From CAVYGN01 sp963796325 (GTDB taxonomy: Bacteria > Spirochaetota > Brevinematia > Brevinematales > JAOACQ01), in NCBI GenBank assembly GCA_963796325.1, contig CAWCLF010000003.1, forward strand, positions 248,001-312,000: a DNA stretch of 64,000 nt. Reading direction: 5' to 3'. The first letter of the stretch is position 1, and each line of letters opens with the position of its first letter. This document shows positions 24,750-34,492 of the stretch, piece after piece. The notes beneath the pieces were generated by a model that saw only the letters and a program-made list of their open reading frames with translations, was not told the DNA's origin and did no database searches. The position numbers and the translations under genes were made by a program.

Positions 24750-25472
24750 ATGAAAGGCATAATTGTCATACCGACTTATAATGAAGCTGAGAATATCAGG
24801 TTATTGATCCCCGAAGTGCTCAGGCAGGGCGGGGATATAGACGTGCTTGTCGTCGATGACAACTCTCCCGACGGGACAGGCGGCATAGTCAGGGAAATCA
24901 TGAAGACTTCCGGCAGGGTAATGCTGCTTAAGCGCAGTAAAAAGGAAGGACTGGGCAGGGCCTATGTGGCTGGTTTCAAGTACGCTTTAATGAATGATGC
25001 AGGCTACGAATATTTCTGTGAAATGGATGCGGATTTTTCACATGATCCCGGCGAACTGCATCTTTTTTTAGAGGCGCTTAATGAAGGATACGATGCAGTT
25101 TGCGGATCGCGTTACATAAGAGGCGTCCGCGTTCTTAACTGGGATATGAAAAGGCTCCTTCTTAGTATAGGCGCCAACTTATATGCACGCTTCGCGACGG
25201 GTGTAAAGCTTACAGACCTGACCGGGGGTTATAACTGCTATACCAGGAGGGTGCTTGAGAAACTTAATCTTGACAAGGTCGATTCCAGCGGTTATTCTTT
25301 CCAGATAGAAATGAAGGCAAAAACTGTTTGGCACGGGTTTTCTATCAAGGAAGTTCCGATCATTTTCAGGGACCGCTATGAAGGCAGCACCAAAATGAGC
25401 GGCGGTATAATCAACGAAGCGATTTTCAAGTGCTGGAAAATCCGCATCGGTAAATGGCTGAAAAGGATATGA
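24750..25472 (+). CDS. Polyprenol-phosphate mannosyltransferase (DPM1-like)
   Basis: This family 2 glycosyltransferase of 240 residues loads a sugar, usually mannose from GDP-mannose, onto a polyprenyl phosphate at the inner face of the membrane. Motifs: IPTYNEAENI, VVDDNSPDGTG, the catalytic DADFSHDP, GSRYIRG and TDLTGGYNCY, plus DSSGYSFQIEMKAK, all close to dolichol-phosphate mannose synthase. It lacks the C-terminal membrane domain found in some relatives. The product would be the donor for the PMT-type mannosyltransferase at 39241. It overlaps gltX by at least four bases. Confidence 0.9.
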   Translation: MKGIIVIPTYNEAENIRLLIPEVLRQGGDIDVLVVDDNSPDGTGGIVREIMKTSGRVMLLKRSKKEGLGRAYVAGFKYALMNDAGYEYFCEMDADFSHDPGELHLFLEALNEGYDAVCGSRYIRGVRVLNWDMKRLLLSIGANLYARFATGVKLTDLTGGYNCYTRRVLEKLNLDKVDSSGYSFQIEMKAKTVWHGFSIKEVPIIFRDRYEGSTKMSGGIINEAIFKCWKIRIGKWLKRI

Positions 25473-26869
25473 CGGACCGGGAAAGAGTAAGGGTCAGGTT
25501 CGCCCCATCTCCAACGGGCAAGCTTCACCTTGGCAGCGCCAGGACTGCTGTTTTCAATTGGCTTTATGCCAGGCATACGGGCGGCTCTTTCATACTCAGG
25601 ATAGAAGACACGGATCTCTACCGTTCGGAAGAATCTTTCACCGAATCCATTAAGAAGGATATGGCATGGCTTGGAATGGATTACGACGAGTTTTACAGGC
25701 AGAGTGAAAGGTTCGATATTTACAGGTCTTATGCCGAATTACTCATTTCGAAGGGGAAAGCATACTACTGTACATGCAGCAGGGACGATCTTTTAGCCCG
25801 CTTAGGCGCCGGTCAAACCGATATCAGGTATGACAGGTTCTGCGCCGGTAATTTTGTAAAACCTTCCGGCGATTACAGTATAAGGCTCGACATCGGTCCC
25901 GGCAGGGAAATAACCTTCCCCGATGCAGTAAAGAATAAAATCACTTTAAACACAGAAGAACTCGATGATTTCGTGATCATGAAATGCGGCGGAACTCCGA
26001 CTTACAATTTTGCCGCGGTTGTGGACGATTCCCTTATGAATATTTCTCATGTAATAAGGGGTGAAGATCACATTACGAACACATTCAAACAGATCATTCT
26101 ATATGAATTCCTCGGATTTTCCATTCCGGTATTTGCCCACCTTCCCCTTGTACTCGATAAAGACAAGAGTCCTCTTTCAAAAAGAAAGGGGTCGGTAAAT
26201 ATAGAATATTACAGGGCGAACGGCATCCTGCCGGATGCGCTTTTGAATGCGATAGCGAGGCTCGGATGGTCGCATGGGAATGAAGAAATATTTACCGTTA
26301 ACGAACTCATCGATGCATTCGATATTACTAAACTCAGCAGGGCCAATGCAGTGTATGATCAGGAAAAAATGATCTGGATTTGCGGAAAACATATGAAAAT
26401 GGCTTCGACCGATGAGCTTTTAAAGCATTTCGCCGAATTTACCGCCGAAGCCGGCCTGGAAATTAAAGGCAAGCTTTCGGACGGCGGATGGACCAGAAAT
26501 GCGATCGGCCTCCTGCATTCCAGGCATAAAACCCTGAAGGCACTTTATGATGAAATGCTTATTTATGCCATACCGGTTAATATTATGGACGATAATGCGC
26601 GGAAACTCCTGGATGAGCTTCTTTCAAGCCCGGCGGCCGGGTCGGCCTTAAATGAAGCGGAAAAATTCATCGGCGGCCTTTCTTTTGATGAAACGCCTGA
26701 TAGGATTGAAGAGGAGTTGAGGAGCATAGCGCTTAAACATTCTGTTAAATTCGGAGACCTTGCAGGAATGATCAGGATAAAGCTTACCGGCAGAACCGAG
26801 AGCCCCGGAATAGCAGTAGTCATCAGCCTGCTCGGTCGGGAAATGAAAAAGAGGCTTGAATCAGTCTGA
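25469..26869 (+). CDS. gltX: Glutamate-tRNA ligase
   Basis: This cytoplasmic class I synthetase charges tRNA-Glu. It shows RFAPSPTGKLHLGSART (HIGH-type motif), ILRIEDTD, YYCTCSRDD and DKSPLSKRKG (KMSKS-type motif) and has about 466 residues, as usual. I chose the ATG at 25469 because it forms an ATGA overlap with the glycosyltransferase stop. An in-frame ATG at 25454 would add five residues and cannot be excluded. The tail overlaps the convergent chemoreceptor gene by nine bases. Whether it also makes Glu-tRNA-Gln cannot be judged from the sequence alone. Confidence 0.96.
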   Translation: MTDRERVRVRFAPSPTGKLHLGSARTAVFNWLYARHTGGSFILRIEDTDLYRSEESFTESIKKDMAWLGMDYDEFYRQSERFDIYRSYAELLISKGKAYYCTCSRDDLLARLGAGQTDIRYDRFCAGNFVKPSGDYSIRLDIGPGREITFPDAVKNKITLNTEELDDFVIMKCGGTPTYNFAAVVDDSLMNISHVIRGEDHITNTFKQIILYEFLGFSIPVFAHLPLVLDKDKSPLSKRKGSVNIEYYRANGILPDALLNAIARLGWSHGNEEIFTVNELIDAFDITKLSRANAVYDQEKMIWICGKHMKMASTDELLKHFAEFTAEAGLEIKGKLSDGGWTRNAIGLLHSRHKTLKALYDEMLIYAIPVNIMDDNARKLLDELLSSPAAGSALNEAEKFIGGLSFDETPDRIEEELRSIALKHSVKFGDLAGMIRIKLTGRTESPGIAVVISLLGREMKKRLESV

Positions 26870-28666
26870 CGAGCGGACGGTCTGGGCGAGTTTACGGCTG
26901 TCTTCTTTAAGGGACTTTGCAAGAGCGGCGAGATCTTCGGCGGATTTGACGTTTTCTTCGGTTGAACTCGATACCGTCTCTATGGCTGAGATTATTTTGC
27001 CTGCTCCACCCCTCTGTTCAAGAAGAGCCCTGTTTATATCGACTGAAAATGTCTTGAGCGATTCCGAATGCTTGAGAATGTCCATAGCGCTTCTACCCTG
27101 TTCCTGGGTCGTGGATGCGATTTCCATGGCCATCCGGTCGATTTTGCTGACCGTTTCAAGGATCTGCTCCAATGATTTGCCCGATTCACTGGCCGATTCG
27201 GCGATCAGTTTTGTACTGGCGCTTCCTGTCGCAAGTTTATCGGCGGCTTCCCTGATGCCGTTTTTGATCGAATTGATGATCGTCCCGATTTCAGTCGCAG
27301 ACTTTGCCGAACTTTCCGATAATTTCCTGACCTCGCTGGCGACAATAGCGAATCCTTCTCCGGCGGAACCTGCATGAGCAGCTTCAATGGCCGCGTTCAT
27401 GGCAAGCATGCTAGTCTGTTCGGAAATATCCCTTATTACTGTGAGAATCTGGTCGATGTTTTCAGAATATTCTTCAAATTTATGAATGCTTATAGAAAAA
27501 TCCTCCAGGAATTTGCCGATGGAAAGGATGTTTTTTTCAAAGAGAACGAACTTGTCCCTCGATTCGGCGGTCATTCTTGCATTTTCGGAAATCTCCTTCT
27601 TCAAATCGCTTATGCAAACGACTATATTCTGAATTCCGTCGTTAAGAGTGTTTATTGATGAAGCCGCTGTCGAAATTATGCCCATTTGCTTCTCTATCCT
27701 GCCGCTGCTGTTTTCAATGGAATGCAGGTATTCACTTGTAGTATCGAAAACGCTCATTGAAGACTCCGCCTGTTTCTCGCTTGAAATTGAAAGCAGGCCC
27801 GACTTCGAAAGGAGAACTTCCGAATTGCCGTCGATATTTTCCGACATTTCCCTGATAACCGCATAGCTCTCGTTAAGCCTGACGAGTATTTTATTGAATG
27901 ATCTTGCCAGATTTCCAAGCTCATCCTTGAAATCGATTTTTAATGTGACTCCGAGATCTCCCTTTTCGATGGCCTTTGTTACTGAATTGAATTGTATTAT
28001 CACATGGGAAAACCAGGAACTGACTGAACTGATGAGGGAAAAAACGGCAAGGCCTGAAACAATAAAAACGATAATAAATACAATTATGGCCAGCCCGAAA
28101 TTAAGATTGATTTTGTCAAAACTGTTCTTGCCGGCGAAGTCTTCGACTGATTCAAGAGCCTGCAGGTTGTCCCTCAGATTGTTAAAATTATTTTCGGCGT
28201 TGTTCAGTGTCGAACTTGCACCCTTTGTATCGGTCCTGATAATATCGATGACGATTCTTACATTTTCTGCGTACAGATTCATATTTACGGCAGCTTTTTT
28301 GATTAGACCGGTTTCTTCCGGGATCAGGTTCTTATCGTTAAGGAGAAGACCAAGAGCGGAAACCTGTTCGGTTAACATATCCTTCTGTTCCTTTATCAGT
28401 TCATCTATCCTGTCCGAAGGGTATTTCAAAGAAACCCAGCTGATTAATTTATATATATTCATATTCTGGGTCAACAACTGGTGGTTTATCTCCTCGACGT
28501 CATGCAGGTGACTGTAACGGATGCTGTAGAAACTGCCTACTACATTCTTCTGGTCGTTGAGAAAAACCAGGGCTATAAGAATAATGGCCGCAAGGAAAAC
28601 GGATATAATAACAGGAGTGATTATGACCTTAGTGAGCAGTTTAAGATTATTGAAAAATTTAAACAT
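26861..28666 (-). CDS. Methyl-accepting chemotaxis protein
   Basis: This transmembrane chemoreceptor of 601 residues has two membrane helices (about 13-34 and 192-214) flanking a helical sensor of about 155 residues. A HAMP domain (about 215-270) is followed by a coiled-coil signalling domain with the conserved tip EQTSMLAMNAAIEAAHAG and EGFAIVASEVRKLSE. The sensor looks like a four-helix bundle; its ligand is unknown. A C-terminal CheR-docking pentapeptide is not evident. No chemotaxis or motility gene is adjacent. It has its own sigma-70 promoter. Confidence 0.93.
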   Translation of the reverse strand: MFKFFNNLKLLTKVIITPVIISVFLAAIILIALVFLNDQKNVVGSFYSIRYSHLHDVEEINHQLLTQNMNIYKLISWVSLKYPSDRIDELIKEQKDMLTEQVSALGLLLNDKNLIPEETGLIKKAAVNMNLYAENVRIVIDIIRTDTKGASSTLNNAENNFNNLRDNLQALESVEDFAGKNSFDKINLNFGLAIIVFIIVFIVSGLAVFSLISSVSSWFSHVIIQFNSVTKAIEKGDLGVTLKIDFKDELGNLARSFNKILVRLNESYAVIREMSENIDGNSEVLLSKSGLLSISSEKQAESSMSVFDTTSEYLHSIENSSGRIEKQMGIISTAASSINTLNDGIQNIVVCISDLKKEISENARMTAESRDKFVLFEKNILSIGKFLEDFSISIHKFEEYSENIDQILTVIRDISEQTSMLAMNAAIEAAHAGSAGEGFAIVASEVRKLSESSAKSATEIGTIINSIKNGIREAADKLATGSASTKLIAESASESGKSLEQILETVSKIDRMAMEIASTTQEQGRSAMDILKHSESLKTFSVDINRALLEQRGGAGKIISAIETVSSSTEENVKSAEDLAALAKSLKEDSRKLAQTVRSSD

Positions 28667-28707
28667 AACATTCCCCGAAGCATCCAGAGAAACGTTTCTT
28701 TTTCTTT

Positions 28708-28736
28708 AGTGTAATGTATTAATATTCCCATGTCAA
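28708..28736 (-). promoter_or_regulatory. Sigma-70 promoter of the chemoreceptor gene
   Basis: Read leftward: perfect TTGACA (plus 28731-28736), 17 bases, TACACT (plus 28708-28713), about 40 bases before the start codon. Not a sigma-28-like signal. Confidence 0.6.
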
Positions 28737-28791
28737 AAAAAGTTAAAGAGCATGGCAGTTGAATTCAGTATTCCGGGGCCGGCGGATTAAC

Positions 28792-28820
28792 TTGACTTAT
28801 TAGGCCCAACATATTAATAT
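28792..28820 (+). promoter_or_regulatory. Sigma-70 promoter of the B12 radical SAM gene
   Basis: TTGACT (28792-28797), 17 bases, TAATAT (28815-28820), about 43 bases before the TTG start. It is divergent from the chemoreceptor promoter. Confidence 0.6.
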
Positions 28821-28863
28821 ATAAGAAATTAGATTTAAATTTAATGAAAAAAGGAGAATTTGA

Positions 28864-30810
28864 TTGAAAAAGAAGATCCTGCTCGTTTACCCTAAAATCC
28901 CTTCTACATATTGGGGTTTCGAGTACAGCCTCAGGTTTACAGGGAAAAAAACGACGTATCCCCCGCTGGGATTATTGACGGTTGCGGGGCTGATACCCGA
29001 CACTTACGATTTAAAGCTGGTAAATTTGAATACAGGCCCTTTAAAGGTCAGCGATATCCTGGAGGCCGATTACATATTCCTGTCGGCAATGATCGTTCAG
29101 AAGGAATCCTTCGACGAGGTCGTATCGCTGGCGCATAAATACAATAAAACAGTGGTGGCCGGAGGTCCTTACCCGACAGAATCGCACCTGGAAATAGAAG
29201 GCGTCGATCATTTTGTTCTCGACGAAGCTGAGATTACGCTGCCTTTATTCCTGGCTGACCTCGAGTCGGGCAATGCCCGGAAGCTGTACAGGAGCGAATC
29301 AAAACCTGATATCTCATTAGCTCCGATTCCCCGCTTCGATCTTATGAACATCAACGACTATTCCTCCATGGCCCTTCAGTCATCCAGGGGATGCCCTTTC
29401 AGTTGCGAGTTCTGCGATATAATTGAGCTATTCGGCCGGGTACCCCGTGTAAAATCACCGGATCAGTTTGTTGCGGAATTGGAAGCCCTTAAAAATATCG
29501 GCTACAGAGGGTCCGTTTTTATCGTGGACGATAACTTCATAGGGAACAACAGGGCGGTAAAAAATCTGTTGAAGGCTGTGATCGAATGGCAGGCCCGGAA
29601 TAAAAATCCGTTCACCTTCATTACCGAGGCAAGCATCAACCTGGCGCATGACGACGAACTTATGAAGATGATGGTGCAGGCGCATTTCAACATGGTCTTT
29701 GTCGGCATTGAAACACCGTCCGAAGATTCCCTAATGCAGGCGGGCAAGAGCCAGAATACCAAAATATCTCTGCTTGATAGTGTAAAGAAAATCCAGGAGA
29801 GCGGCCTCGAAGTTTCAGCCGGATTTATTCTGGGGTTCGACAACGAAAAGGAAGATATTTTCGACAGGCAGATAAAGTTTATAAAAGAATCGGCCATACC
29901 TATGGCAATGATCGGCCTGTTAGCGGCAATTCCGGAGACGCGGCTTTACAGAAGGCTGAAACTTGAAAACAGGCTCCTCCATGAATCGGAAGGGAATAAC
30001 ACTCATTCGTTTGAATTAAATTTCATACCGACAATGCCCACCGATAAACTCATAGAAGGTTATAAAAAAGTAATATCGAATGCCTATAAACCCCGGGAAT
30101 ATTTCGACAGGTGCTTGAACCAGATCAGGCGTTTGCCGAACACATTCTATTCGGCGGTGGACAGGACGCCGGCCAATATTTTTATGTATTCAATGGCATT
30201 TTTAAAGTCGCTTATCCTCCAGACTTTCAGTTCTTACGGATTCCATTACCTTAAATACCTGGCCGGGGTGGTTATATCAAAACATAATAGATTTCCCGAA
30301 GCTATAAAATACGCAATATTCGGCTATCATTTCTTTAAAATTACAGAGAAGCATATAAATAAAAAGATGGCCGTTCTCGATAACTTCAGGCATTATATCG
30401 AAAGGCTAAGGAATACGATCCAGGTAAGGGCCGACTGCGTCCATTCGCTCGATTTGAAGAATGCATTAAAGGACCTGTTCGAGTTAAGGGAGAAAATTCT
30501 TCCGTCGGTCATGAAAAAATATTCGCGTGTTTTCAGCCTTTCGAGCAATTACGCAGAGATTTTAATCAACAAGGTGGATTTCAGGATCAGGGAGTATGCT
30601 GAAAGCATAACCGAATTTATCAAGAATAACATCGAAAAAGCCGGTTATACTGTGAAATTGAAAAAATTTAAAGGCATCGAACTTGATAAACCGGAAGGGA
30701 AGGATCTCCTGCATTCGCATTCCATAGCCGATCTTAAAGCTGCCATTGATAAATTTATTGTCGAGATGTCCGGTATCCTTGTCAAGAAAGCGGCAGAAGC
30801 TAAATCTTAA
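28864..30810 (+). CDS. B12-binding radical SAM protein, HpnP/DUF4070-like
   Basis: This 648-residue protein has an N-terminal cobalamin-binding fold (about 1-145: LLVYPKIPSTYWGFE, PPLGLLTVAGLIP, AMIVQKESFDEVV). The radical SAM domain follows, with cluster cysteines C177, C181 and C184 (SSRGCPFSCEFCDII), then a DUF4070-type region (about 365-500). This layout is shared with the hopanoid methylase HpnP and many uncharacterised relatives that methylate unreactive carbons; the substrate here is unknown. The last 150 residues form a helical extension rich in Lys and Glu that I do not recognise. The start is TTG behind AAGGAG. It overlaps lon tail to tail by 11 bases. No hopanoid genes are nearby. 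Confidence 0.87.
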   Translation: MKKKILLVYPKIPSTYWGFEYSLRFTGKKTTYPPLGLLTVAGLIPDTYDLKLVNLNTGPLKVSDILEADYIFLSAMIVQKESFDEVVSLAHKYNKTVVAGGPYPTESHLEIEGVDHFVLDEAEITLPLFLADLESGNARKLYRSESKPDISLAPIPRFDLMNINDYSSMALQSSRGCPFSCEFCDIIELFGRVPRVKSPDQFVAELEALKNIGYRGSVFIVDDNFIGNNRAVKNLLKAVIEWQARNKNPFTFITEASINLAHDDELMKMMVQAHFNMVFVGIETPSEDSLMQAGKSQNTKISLLDSVKKIQESGLEVSAGFILGFDNEKEDIFDRQIKFIKESAIPMAMIGLLAAIPETRLYRRLKLENRLLHESEGNNTHSFELNFIPTMPTDKLIEGYKKVISNAYKPREYFDRCLNQIRRLPNTFYSAVDRTPANIFMYSMAFLKSLILQTFSSYGFHYLKYLAGVVISKHNRFPEAIKYAIFGYHFFKITEKHINKKMAVLDNFRHYIERLRNTIQVRADCVHSLDLKNALKDLFELREKILPSVMKKYSRVFSLSSNYAEILINKVDFRIREYAESITEFIKNNIEKAGYTVKLKKFKGIELDKPEGKDLLHSHSIADLKAAIDKFIVEMSGILVKKAAEAKS

Positions 30811-33184
30811 CCTTTGCCGGCTTCTTCGCGATTTTTGAGCTTTTCATTTTCGGCTTTATTTCTTCGAGCATGATCTTGTCGAGAACTTCGTCGATTTTTT
30901 CAACGTAATAAATATTAAGGCCGTTTAATATCTGCTCGTTGATTTCGCTTATGTCCTTTTCATTCGTTTTCGGGATGATTACGCTGAAAATTCCCCCTCT
31001 TTTAGCGGCGAGGAGTTTTTCTCTGAGCCCTCCTATCGGCAGGACATCGCCTTTAAGTGTTATTTCACCGGTCATCGCGCAATCGTTCCTTGCTTTCTTG
31101 CTGGAGAGGGTCGAAATTATAGAGCTTATCATCGTGACTCCGGCTGAAGGGCCGTCCTTGGGGATCGCTCCCTCGGGGACATGAATGTGAAGGTCGTTCT
31201 GTTTGAATACATCAGGGTCTATCCCGTATTTTGAAGCGACGGACTTGGCGTATGAATAGGCGATTTTGGCCGATTCCTGCATGACCTCGCCCAATTGACC
31301 GGTCAGTATAAGTTCGCCCTTGCCCTTGAAGATTGAACTTTCAATGTATAAGACATCGCCCCCCATTTCTGTCCATGCAAGTCCCGCTATTACCCCGACA
31401 CGGGGTTCTTTCTGGCCGCGGGTGAAATCGAATTTTCTGACGCCCAGGTACTTTTCTATTCTTTTTGAATTAATGAGTGTGGATTTTACATCGTGCCTTA
31501 CCTTTTCACGGGCTATCTTTCTAATAACTTTGCCCACGTTTCTTTCGAGGCTCCTTACTCCCGCCTCCTTCGTATAGTACCTGACAATATCAAGTATTGA
31601 GTTGTCTGAAAAATTGACTTTAACACCTGTTATCCCGTTTTCAATCTTCTGTTTGGGTATGAGGAACCTCTTCGCGATTTCCTTTTTTTCGAGTTCGGTA
31701 TAACCGGGTATTTCTATAATTTCCATCCTGTCCCTTAATGGAACCGGAATATTGTATAGATTGTTCGCCGTTGTCAGGAAAAAGACATAGGAGAGATCGA
31801 AATCAAGAGAAAGGTAATGATCGTTGAAAGAATTATTCTGTTCAGGGTCCAGAACTTCAAGAAGAGCAGAACTCGGGTCCCCTCTGAAGTCCATGCTCAT
31901 CTTATCGATTTCGTCCATAAGAAAGATAGGATTCATGGAAGCCGCTTTTTTCATCATCTGGATAATTTTACCGGGAAGCGCTCCCACGTAGGTTCTCCTG
32001 TGTCCGCGGATTTCGGCTTCATCCCTTACTCCGCCCAGCGATACCCTCACGAAATTTCTGTTCAGGGCATGGGCTATGGATTTTGCAAGGGATGTCTTTC
32101 CGGTTCCGGGAGGGCCTACAAGACAGATGATGGGTCCCTTCGATTTGGGATTAAGCTGGCGTACAGCTATGAAATCTATTATTCTTTCCTTTGCTTCCTT
32201 GAGGCCGTAATGCTCCTTTTCAAGGATGGTTTCGGCTACTTTGAGGTCCTTGTTATCGGTCGTATATATTCCCCAGGGCAGGTCCACAAGCCATTCAATG
32301 TAATTGTAAAGGACGGTATATTCAGGAGACATGTTCGGTATCTTGGAAAGCCTTTCAAGCTCACCGTCGAATTTTTCCTTTACGGATTCAGGCATTTCCT
32401 TTCCCTTCGCCCTTTCCTTGAGCTCCATTATGCCTTCATCCTGGACTTCTCCCTCGTCGAGTTCTTTTCGTATTTCCTTGAGCTGTTCGTTGAGAAAGTA
32501 TTTTTTCTGCATCTTTTCCATGCGGTCCTGGACACGCTTGTTGATATCGTCCTCGATCTTCAGTACGTCGATTTCCTTATGCACCAGCGCAAGCGTTTTT
32601 GTAAGTCTTTCATTAATATCGTTTTCCTCGAGAATTGTCTGCTTATCGGTCACCTGTGAGGGAATATTTGCCATGACGGCGTCGATTATTTTTTCCGAGT
32701 CGTCGATTGCAACGATCGAGGCGGCAGTTTCCTTCGGTATTTTCGGATTCAGGGATATATATTCGACAAATTTATCCTTTAGGGTCCTGATCAGAGCCTC
32801 CAGTTCGTTGGAGTTCTTAACTTTGGTTTCAAGGTCATCGACTTCGGCCATAAAGAATCCGTCGTCCTGGACATACCTGGCTACTTTGCCTCTCTTCAAT
32901 CCTTCAACCAGTATTCTGACCATGCCGTTGGGCATATTTATCAATTCCAGTATTGTGGAAATGCATCCTACCGGAAATATATCCTCGTCAGTCGGATTTT
33001 CAACATCCTTGCTCTTTTGTGCGGAAAGGAAAAGCGGAAGATTGTTTTCAAATGCATGGAGAACCGCCTTAACGGAGGTATTTCTACCTATGATAAGGGG
33101 AACAACCATATATGGAAATACGACGATACCGCGCAACGGTATCAATGGGAGTTTTTCTTTTTTTTTCGATTCGGAATCGCCCAT
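30800..33184 (-). CDS. lon: ATP-dependent protease Lon
   Basis: Lon unfolds and degrades damaged or regulatory proteins in the cytoplasm. The 794-residue chain has an N-terminal substrate domain (LPLIPLRGIVVFPYMVVPL), a coiled-coil region near 205-260, an AAA+ domain with Walker A GPPGTGKT (357-364) and GGVRDEAEIRGHRRTYVGA. The protease domain has IHVPEGAIPKDGPSAGVTM holding the catalytic serine, and a later lysine in the PIGGLREKLLAAKRGG segment. A lysine-rich tail (KPKMKSSKIAKKPAKVKI) extends past the usual end. It follows clpX by 12 bases in a clpP-clpX-lon array, a common arrangement. Confidence 0.97.
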   Translation of the reverse strand: MGDSESKKKEKLPLIPLRGIVVFPYMVVPLIIGRNTSVKAVLHAFENNLPLFLSAQKSKDVENPTDEDIFPVGCISTILELINMPNGMVRILVEGLKRGKVARYVQDDGFFMAEVDDLETKVKNSNELEALIRTLKDKFVEYISLNPKIPKETAASIVAIDDSEKIIDAVMANIPSQVTDKQTILEENDINERLTKTLALVHKEIDVLKIEDDINKRVQDRMEKMQKKYFLNEQLKEIRKELDEGEVQDEGIMELKERAKGKEMPESVKEKFDGELERLSKIPNMSPEYTVLYNYIEWLVDLPWGIYTTDNKDLKVAETILEKEHYGLKEAKERIIDFIAVRQLNPKSKGPIICLVGPPGTGKTSLAKSIAHALNRNFVRVSLGGVRDEAEIRGHRRTYVGALPGKIIQMMKKAASMNPIFLMDEIDKMSMDFRGDPSSALLEVLDPEQNNSFNDHYLSLDFDLSYVFFLTTANNLYNIPVPLRDRMEIIEIPGYTELEKKEIAKRFLIPKQKIENGITGVKVNFSDNSILDIVRYYTKEAGVRSLERNVGKVIRKIAREKVRHDVKSTLINSKRIEKYLGVRKFDFTRGQKEPRVGVIAGLAWTEMGGDVLYIESSIFKGKGELILTGQLGEVMQESAKIAYSYAKSVASKYGIDPDVFKQNDLHIHVPEGAIPKDGPSAGVTMISSIISTLSSKKARNDCAMTGEITLKGDVLPIGGLREKLLAAKRGGIFSVIIPKTNEKDISEINEQILNGLNIYYVEKIDEVLDKIMLEEIKPKMKSSKIAKKPAKVKI

Positions 33185-33196
33185 TGCCTTACCTCA

Positions 33197-34489
33197 TTAT
33201 GCTATTTTAGGCTCTTTGCCCAGCGTCACAACGTCCTTGTCGATGATACAGTGCGATACTTCTTTCATTGACGGGATCTCATACATAACGTCGAGCATTA
33301 TTTCTTCTATAACCGAACGTAGCCCCCTGGCACCGGTTTTTTTCTCTTTTGTTTTCAGGACTATTTCATTAATAGCTTCATCAGTGAATTCCAGCTCGAC
33401 ATTTTCAAGCCCCATGAGTTTCTGGTACTGCTTGATTATCGCATTTTTCGGATCTGTGAGTATCCTTTTCATTTCCCCATCGTTGAGTTCGTGAAGGACT
33501 GCCACTACGGGCAGCCTGCCTACAAGCTCGGGGATAAGACCGTACTTGATAAAATCATGGGGTATGACATCCTTTAAAATTTTCTCCGGATCGTACTTTT
33601 CCCTGGAATGGGAGCTCCTGAAACCCACTTCCTTTTTGCCGAGCCTTGATTTTACTATATCTTCCAGGCCGACAAATGCTCCTCCCACGATAAAGAGTAT
33701 ATTGGAAGTATTTACCATTATATTCTTCTGCTGGGGATGCTTTCTCCCTCCGAAGGCCGGGACGGAAGCGTCCGTGCCTTCGATAAGCTTAAGCAGGGCC
33801 TGTTGCACCCCTTCCCCTGAAACATCCCTTGTAATCGATATGTTTTCACTTTTTCGCGAGATCTTGTCGATTTCATCGATATACACTATTCCGACTTCGG
33901 CTTTGGATATAAGTTCTTCGAGGTCTTTGGATTCGGGATCGAAATATCCTCCGGCGGCATTCTGGAGAAGTCTTAACAGGACATTTTCAACATCGTCGCC
34001 GACGTAACCCGCTTCAGTAAGGGTCGTCGCATCTGCTATGGCGAACGGAACGTCGAGCATCTTGGCAAGGCTTTTAGCCAGCAGGGTCTTGCCGCAGCCT
34101 GTAGGTCCGACAAGAACAATATTGCTCTTTTCTATTTCGACGTCGTTCTGATCGTCAATGTAGGTGTTGGAAAATATCCTTTTATAGTGGTTGTATACGG
34201 CCACTGAAAGTACTTTTTTCGAGTTGTCCTGTCCTATAACATACTGGTCCAGGAATTCTTTCATTTCCTTCGGCTTGGGCAGTTTATGCACAGTGCTCAA
34301 AGCATGGTTTTTATGCTCTGCCTGGATCGCCTGGTAGGAATTGTAAAGGCAGTTGTCGCAAATATAAACTTCTCCCTCGCCCTTGATCATCCTGTATACT
34401 TCCGTCGAAAGAGCGCCGCAAAAGCTGCATTGGACCGTCTTTTTATTTTTTAAAGAACCGTTATCCGTTTCTTCTTTTTTTACCGGCAT
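33197..34489 (-). CDS. clpX: ATP-dependent Clp protease ATPase subunit ClpX
   Basis: This AAA+ unfoldase feeds ClpP and has 430 residues. The N-terminal zinc-binding domain has cysteines C21, C24, C44 and C47 (QCSFCG and CDNC). The ATPase has Walker A GPTGCGKTLLAKSLA, followed by TLTEAGYVGDDVENVL, the VYIDEIDKI Walker B, and the IGF-type loop region LGKKEVGF for ClpP contact. The stop of clpP lies three bases upstream, so translation is likely coupled. A slightly longer, lysine-rich N-terminus precedes the zinc domain. Confidence 0.97.
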   Translation of the reverse strand: MPVKKEETDNGSLKNKKTVQCSFCGALSTEVYRMIKGEGEVYICDNCLYNSYQAIQAEHKNHALSTVHKLPKPKEMKEFLDQYVIGQDNSKKVLSVAVYNHYKRIFSNTYIDDQNDVEIEKSNIVLVGPTGCGKTLLAKSLAKMLDVPFAIADATTLTEAGYVGDDVENVLLRLLQNAAGGYFDPESKDLEELISKAEVGIVYIDEIDKISRKSENISITRDVSGEGVQQALLKLIEGTDASVPAFGGRKHPQQKNIMVNTSNILFIVGGAFVGLEDIVKSRLGKKEVGFRSSHSREKYDPEKILKDVIPHDFIKYGLIPELVGRLPVVAVLHELNDGEMKRILTDPKNAIIKQYQKLMGLENVELEFTDEAINEIVLKTKEKKTGARGLRSVIEEIMLDVMYEIPSMKEVSHCIIDKDVVTLGKEPKIA

Positions 34490-34492
34490 TTA

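Noticed and set aside
32331..33494. Long open frame (387 codons) on the plus strand opposite lon and clpX
   Set aside because: It is the complementary shadow of the two protease genes: serine-rich, no domain pattern, no ribosome site, and spans two real genes.
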